DNA of 8,264 bases, taken from assembly GCA_025455535.1 (NCBI GenBank), contig JALOMM010000059.1, forward strand, positions 1 through 8,264. The letters run 5' to 3'. The position numbers were made by a program, and so were the translations under genes. The notes under the pieces are model-generated. The model did no database searches. It was not told the origin of the DNA and worked only from the letters and a program-made list of their open reading frames with translations. This DNA comes from Bacteroidales bacterium. GTDB taxonomy: Bacteria > Bacteroidota > Bacteroidia > Bacteroidales > VadinHA17. The stretch's first letter is position 1. Each line of letters opens with the position of its first letter. This document shows, piece by piece, positions 5,495 to 8,264 of this stretch.

Positions 5495-6829
5495 ATGAAA
5501 ATGTCCAGCAGGGCTATAAGGGTTATTGCAGCAGCAGGCTTGACCACCGTGACAATAGTCCTTTCAGCGCAGAAAGGAATTGACACAGAAACCCCCTTTG
5601 GCAGCGGACAGGACAGCATAAGATGCCGGCAAAACACCCTTGCCTGTTCAGGGTTTTTTGAAACCCGGGAGTACGATTCGGCAATGTACTACTGGAGACA
5701 GGTGTTCAATGAATGCCCCGCCTCATCAGAAGATGTTTATGTCATGGGTGAGGAGCTGTACAGGGAGCTCTTAAGCACGACAGGCGATTCTGCCTATATC
5801 GATTCCGTGATCATGGTCATGTCACTGCGCACATTTTATTTTGACAACAAACCTTCCAATGATCTTGCCATATCACTCTTTCTCTCTGAACACGGAGGCA
5901 ACAACTCATTCTACACTGATCTGCGCTATAATCTGTTAAAAGAGGTGGCCGACAGCTTCCCCGGCTTCATGGACCAGAACCATACCGTTCTCCTGGTTGA
6001 AGCGGCCGTGAATTCTTATTCTGCAGGTATGATCGATACTACGGAGGTGCTGGCCGCATATTTGAAAGCTTACGAAATAATTGACAATCAACTGAAGGTA
6101 ACCCCTGATGACTCCCGCTATATAGATGCTGCCGTCCGGATAGAGTCATTATACAGGGCCAGCGGGGCGATGACATGCGGCAGCATCGAGGCAATTTACT
6201 CGCAGAAGGTTGATGAGGATATCCGTAATACTGCCCTGCTGAATGAGGTATTTAACCTGCTCAAGGAAAAGGGATGTACCGGCTCAGATTTTTACTACAG
6301 GATGGCTGTCAAGCTCTTTGCCGGTAACCGCACTGCTGAGAATGCCGTCAGGCTGGCCGAGCTGAACCTGGCCCGTAATAACATCGAAAAGGCTGAAGGG
6401 TATTTCTCCCAGGCTTACAGTATCGATACGAGCAGGCTGGTAAGGTCTGATGTCCTGACCAGGATTGCGGCCATGGAGCTGGCGCTCGGAAAGAAACAGG
6501 AGGCACGTGACCGCGGCGAACATGCATACGAGCTCAACAACATGAACGGAAAGGCGGTCTTCATCATCGCAGAGGCTTATGCCGGAAGCAACATAGGTGA
6601 TGCCTTCGCTAACCACGCGGTATACTGGGTGGTGGTCGACTATCTCAATACAGCCAAAAGCATTGATCCCTCCCTCACCGCAGCGGCAAACGAAAAGATA
6701 AGGGAATACTCAAAGCTCTTCCCGACAAGGGAAGAAGGTTTCTACCATGGCATAACTGACGAAGGAATAGTATACCGCGTCGGTGGCTGGATAGGTGAAG
6801 TAACGAGAGTCAGGTTCAGAAAAGAGTAA
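5495..6829 (+). CDS. exported TPR-type protein with conserved C-terminal motif
   Basis: The 444-residue protein begins with a Sec signal peptide (hydrophobic 8-24, likely cut LSA|QKG). The body is helical with TPR-like units: FFETREYDSAMYYWRQVFNECP (split as FFETREYDSAMY and YWRQVFNECP, about 54-75) and, most clearly, AVRLAELNLARNNIEKAEGY with FSQAYSIDTS (about 286-315). The C-terminus (about 408-444) reads LFPTREEGFYHG, then VYRVGGWIGEVTRVR, an ending I recall from a family of Bacteroidales TPR proteins. The protein is probably periplasmic and acts as a scaffold; its partner is unknown, though the preceding coiled-coil protein is a natural candidate. AGGAAG directly precedes the ATG at 5495 with no spacing. 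The in-frame ATG at 5501 has better spacing (6 bases) and would lose only two residues, so either start is possible. No enzymatic motif is seen. Confidence 0.75.
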   Translation: MKMSSRAIRVIAAAGLTTVTIVLSAQKGIDTETPFGSGQDSIRCRQNTLACSGFFETREYDSAMYYWRQVFNECPASSEDVYVMGEELYRELLSTTGDSAYIDSVIMVMSLRTFYFDNKPSNDLAISLFLSEHGGNNSFYTDLRYNLLKEVADSFPGFMDQNHTVLLVEAAVNSYSAGMIDTTEVLAAYLKAYEIIDNQLKVTPDDSRYIDAAVRIESLYRASGAMTCGSIEAIYSQKVDEDIRNTALLNEVFNLLKEKGCTGSDFYYRMAVKLFAGNRTAENAVRLAELNLARNNIEKAEGYFSQAYSIDTSRLVRSDVLTRIAAMELALGKKQEARDRGEHAYELNNMNGKAVFIIAEAYAGSNIGDAFANHAVYWVVVDYLNTAKSIDPSLTAAANEKIREYSKLFPTREEGFYHGITDEGIVYRVGGWIGEVTRVRFRKE

Positions 6830-6847
6830 CCTGCTGTACGATTCTTT

Positions 6848-6887
6848 GTCTGAAGGTCTTGACGCTGCGCTGTCTTAGGGTCTGTGA
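6848..6887 (+). repeat. GTCTGAAG-like octamers, five in phase
   Basis: Five consecutive 8-base units keep phase: GTCTGAAG, GTCTTGAC, GCTGCGCT, GTCTTAGG and GTCTGTGA. The third is degenerate. The run starts 18 bases after the TPR-gene stop codon and overlaps the first heptamer of the next array by two bases. CGCTGTCTTA-N-GGTCT within it (6868-6883) recurs at 8240-8255 with one mismatch. Confidence 0.65.
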
Positions 6888-6997
6888 CCGAAGACCGATC
6901 ACCAATCACCAATGGCAAATCGCAAATCGCAAGTCGCAAATCGCAAGTCGCAAATCGCAAATCGCAAATCGCAAATCGCAAATCTCAGATCGCAGAT
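6886..6997 (+). repeat. 16-unit heptamer array (GACCGAx, CACCAAT, CGCAAAT types)
   Basis: In strict 7-base phase the units are: GACCGAA, GACCGAT, CACCAAT twice, GGCAAAT, CGCAAAT, CGCAAGT, CGCAAAT, CGCAAGT, CGCAAAT five times, CTCAGAT and CGCAGAT. Sixteen units fill 112 bases without a slip. Unit sequence changes in blocks while the period holds. On the minus strand it reads through as a seven-residue repeat (RFAICDL-like), which should not be taken for a protein. There are no spacers, so it is not a CRISPR array. The array ends 36 bases before the palindrome in the ATPase promoter region. Nothing else is recognised in the 6830-7094 gap beyond the elements listed. Confidence 0.95.
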
Positions 6998-7032
6998 TCT
7001 CCCCGTCAAAATATCTGCCTGATGATTTATTA

Positions 7033-7050
7033 TGAAACAAATTTGTTTCA
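7033..7050. promoter_or_regulatory. 18-bp perfect palindrome, probable operator
   Basis: TGAAACAAATTTGTTTCA is a perfect 18-base inverted repeat with no central spacer. It contains the TTTG (7042-7045) that serves as the -33 element of the ATPase promoter. Directly next to it is a second inverted repeat, AACAT-AA-ATGTT (7051-7062), between the -33 and -7 boxes. A dimeric regulator bound here would block or alter promoter use. The regulator is not identifiable. Confidence 0.6.
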
Positions 7051-7073
7051 AACATAAATGTTACATATATTTG
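7042..7073 (+). promoter_or_regulatory. Bacteroidetes-type promoter of the ATPase gene
   Basis: TTTG at 7042-7045 and TATATTTG at 7066-7073, separated by 20 bases, match the -33 TTTG / -7 TAnnTTTG promoter of the Bacteroidetes primary sigma factor. The -7 box ends 21 bases before the ATG at 7095. The promoter lies inside the longer in-frame extension that would begin at 7032, so that start is unlikely. Confidence 0.7.
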
Positions 7074-7094
7074 TATCATAAAGTGAATATCATC

Positions 7095-8234
7095 ATGGAA
7101 ACACCATTTGTTTTTGGTCGGATTGCCAAAAATGAGAACTTCACAGACAGGGAAACAGAGACAGAACGCCTGGTCAAAAACTTTAACTCTCTGATTAATA
7201 CAATAATAATATCTCCCCGGAGATGGGGAAAAAGCTCCCTGGTGGCGAAGGCAGCTGAGGCAGCATGCTCGGTCAACGGCTCTCTGAGGATCTCCTTCAT
7301 CGATCTCTTCAGCGTGCGCAATGAAGAGCAGTTTTATGCGAACCTGGCTTACTCTGTACTAAAGGCTACCTCCTCAAGGTGGGAGGAAGCTGTGGACTCT
7401 GCAAAGCGTTTCTTCAGCCATCTGGTCCCGAAGATTATCCTCAACGCTGACCTGAGCAATGAATTCTCCCTTAGTTTTGACTGGAAGGACGTCAGGCAGA
7501 ATCCTGATGAGATTCTTGACCTGGCAGAGAAGATCGCAGCAGAAAAGGGGCTGAAAATTGTCGTTTGCATCGATGAGTTCCAGAATATAGCAGGCTTTGA
7601 CAATCCCCAGTTTTTTCAGAAGCGTCTGCGGTCACACTGGCAGCAACATCAGAATGTCTCATATTGCCTTTACGGCAGCAAGAGGCATATGATGCTCGAT
7701 GTTTTTACCGACCCCTCAATGCCCTTCTATAAGTTCGGTGACATAATCTTTCTGGAAAAGATAGATACAAGGTCGCTGATTGATTTTATCCGCGAGAGAT
7801 TCTCAGCAACCGGAAAGGCCATTTCGGAGCACGATGCTGAACTAATTGTCAGGCTGGCTGACAACCATCCTTACTACGTGCAGCAGTTGTCGCAACAAGT
7901 ATGGCTGAGGACGACAGTTACCTGCGATGATTCCATTATCCGCCAGGCACACACATCCCTCGTTGAGCAGTTGAGTCTTCTGTTTGCAACTATCACTGAG
8001 ACACTTACTGCGAACCAGGTCAACTTCCTGAAGGCTCTGGTGGCGGGGGAGACAGCACTTTCGTCATATGATGTACTTTCAAGGTACAGTCTGGTATCAT
8101 CTGCCAATGTCACAAGGTCACGCAGTGCTCTTATTGAAAAGGATATCCTTGACAGTGTGGCAGGTAAAATTTCATTTCAGGATCCGATGTACCTGTTCTG
8201 GCTTGAGAAGAGCTTCTTCTCTTCGCACTCATAA
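7095..8234 (+). CDS. AAA/STAND-type ATPase with C-terminal winged-helix region (COG1672-like)
   Basis: The 379-residue protein opens with FGRIAKNENFTDRE, a typical lead-in of the archaeal-type ATPase family (PF01637-like). Walker A is SPRRWGKS (40-47, K46) and Walker B is IVVCIDEF (155-162, D160/E161). YGSKRHMM (193-200) is a sensor-like strand, and HPYYVQQL (258-265) fits the helical-lid motif of the family. Residues about 301-370 resemble a winged helix-turn-helix ending DPMYLFWL, which I recall as usual for these proteins. They are cytoplasmic NTPases of mostly unknown role, and some relatives occur with nucleases or defence genes. No partner gene is visible here. The ATG at 7095 is preferred because a good promoter lies just upstream. 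The gene stands alone, with octamer repeats on both sides and a palindrome over its promoter, which suggests it is individually regulated. Confidence 0.85.
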   Translation: METPFVFGRIAKNENFTDRETETERLVKNFNSLINTIIISPRRWGKSSLVAKAAEAACSVNGSLRISFIDLFSVRNEEQFYANLAYSVLKATSSRWEEAVDSAKRFFSHLVPKIILNADLSNEFSLSFDWKDVRQNPDEILDLAEKIAAEKGLKIVVCIDEFQNIAGFDNPQFFQKRLRSHWQQHQNVSYCLYGSKRHMMLDVFTDPSMPFYKFGDIIFLEKIDTRSLIDFIRERFSATGKAISEHDAELIVRLADNHPYYVQQLSQQVWLRTTVTCDDSIIRQAHTSLVEQLSLLFATITETLTANQVNFLKALVAGETALSSYDVLSRYSLVSSANVTRSRSALIEKDILDSVAGKISFQDPMYLFWLEKSFFSSHS

Positions 8235-8243
8235 TCCTTCGCT

Positions 8244-8264
8244 GTCTTACGGTCTTCAGTCTTC
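8244..8264 (+). repeat. start of another GTCTT octamer array, cut by the window end
   Basis: GTCTT begins at 8244, 8252 and 8259 (steps of 8 and 7) and runs to the window edge. Together with the bases before it, the segment CGCTGTCTTA-N-GGTCT (8240-8255) matches 6868-6883 with one mismatch. It starts within ten bases of the ATPase stop codon. The full length cannot be seen. Confidence 0.55.

Noticed and set aside
6742..6981. 79-residue minus-strand reading frame with RFAICDL repeats
   Set aside because: It is mostly the translation of the heptamer array and the complement of the TPR-gene 3' end; no start signals or family features.
6886..6997. CRISPR-like array
   Set aside because: The 7-base units are contiguous with no unique spacers, and no cas genes are present.
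7032..7094. N-terminal extension of the ATPase from ATG 7032
   Set aside because: The stretch contains the palindrome and the -33/-7 promoter elements; family similarity begins at METPFVFGRI (7095).

Overview
The window looks like a chromosomal stretch of an environmental member of the Bacteroidota, probably Bacteroidales-like. The clues are: two perfect matches to the Bacteroidetes -7 promoter box TAnnTTTG just upstream of start codons (1802-1809 and 7066-7073, the second with a TTTG -33 element 20 bases upstream); several Sec signal peptides that end in a small residue followed by Gln; and two envelope proteins (4783-5388 and 5495-6829) that resemble families I know mainly from Bacteroidetes. 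No rRNA, tRNA, CRISPR array, transposase or phage gene was seen.

Layout. The window opens with the 3' end of a cysteine-rich DUF3795 gene (2-187). Next is an exported nitroreductase-like gene broken by a frameshift (230-782). A dimethylarginine dimethylaminohydrolase (DDAH) lies on the minus strand (872-1624) and faces away from a secreted amidase-signature hydrolase (1836-3473). These are followed by an NAD(P)-binding SDR/epimerase-like protein (3623-4549), a membrane-anchored coiled-coil protein (4783-5388), an exported TPR-type protein (5495-6829) and an AAA/STAND-type ATPase with a C-terminal winged-helix-like region (7095-8234). Apart from the two neighbouring envelope proteins, the genes do not form an obvious pathway. 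DDAH and the amidase share a divergent promoter region and both act on C-N bonds, but a functional link is only inference.

The intergenic DNA is the most unusual part. Nearly every gap carries short tandem arrays with a 7- or 8-base period: CTCCGCG, CGCAAAT, CACCAAT, GTCTGAAG-like and CTGCACC-like units. All of them are written in the same direction on the plus strand. The largest is a 112-base run of 16 heptamers (6886-6997) whose unit sequence changes several times while the 7-base phase holds. The three GTCTGAAG-like arrays each begin within about 20 bases of a plus-strand stop codon. The repeats also lengthen apparent reading frames upstream of the DDAH and amidase genes, so the starts given here are the trimmed ones.

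The clearest regulatory site is in front of the ATPase: an 18-base perfect palindrome overlaps the -33 element of a good Bacteroidetes promoter. I see no convincing new multi-gene system. The repeat arrays and the ATPase promoter deserve the closest second look. No gap between genes exceeds 300 bases.
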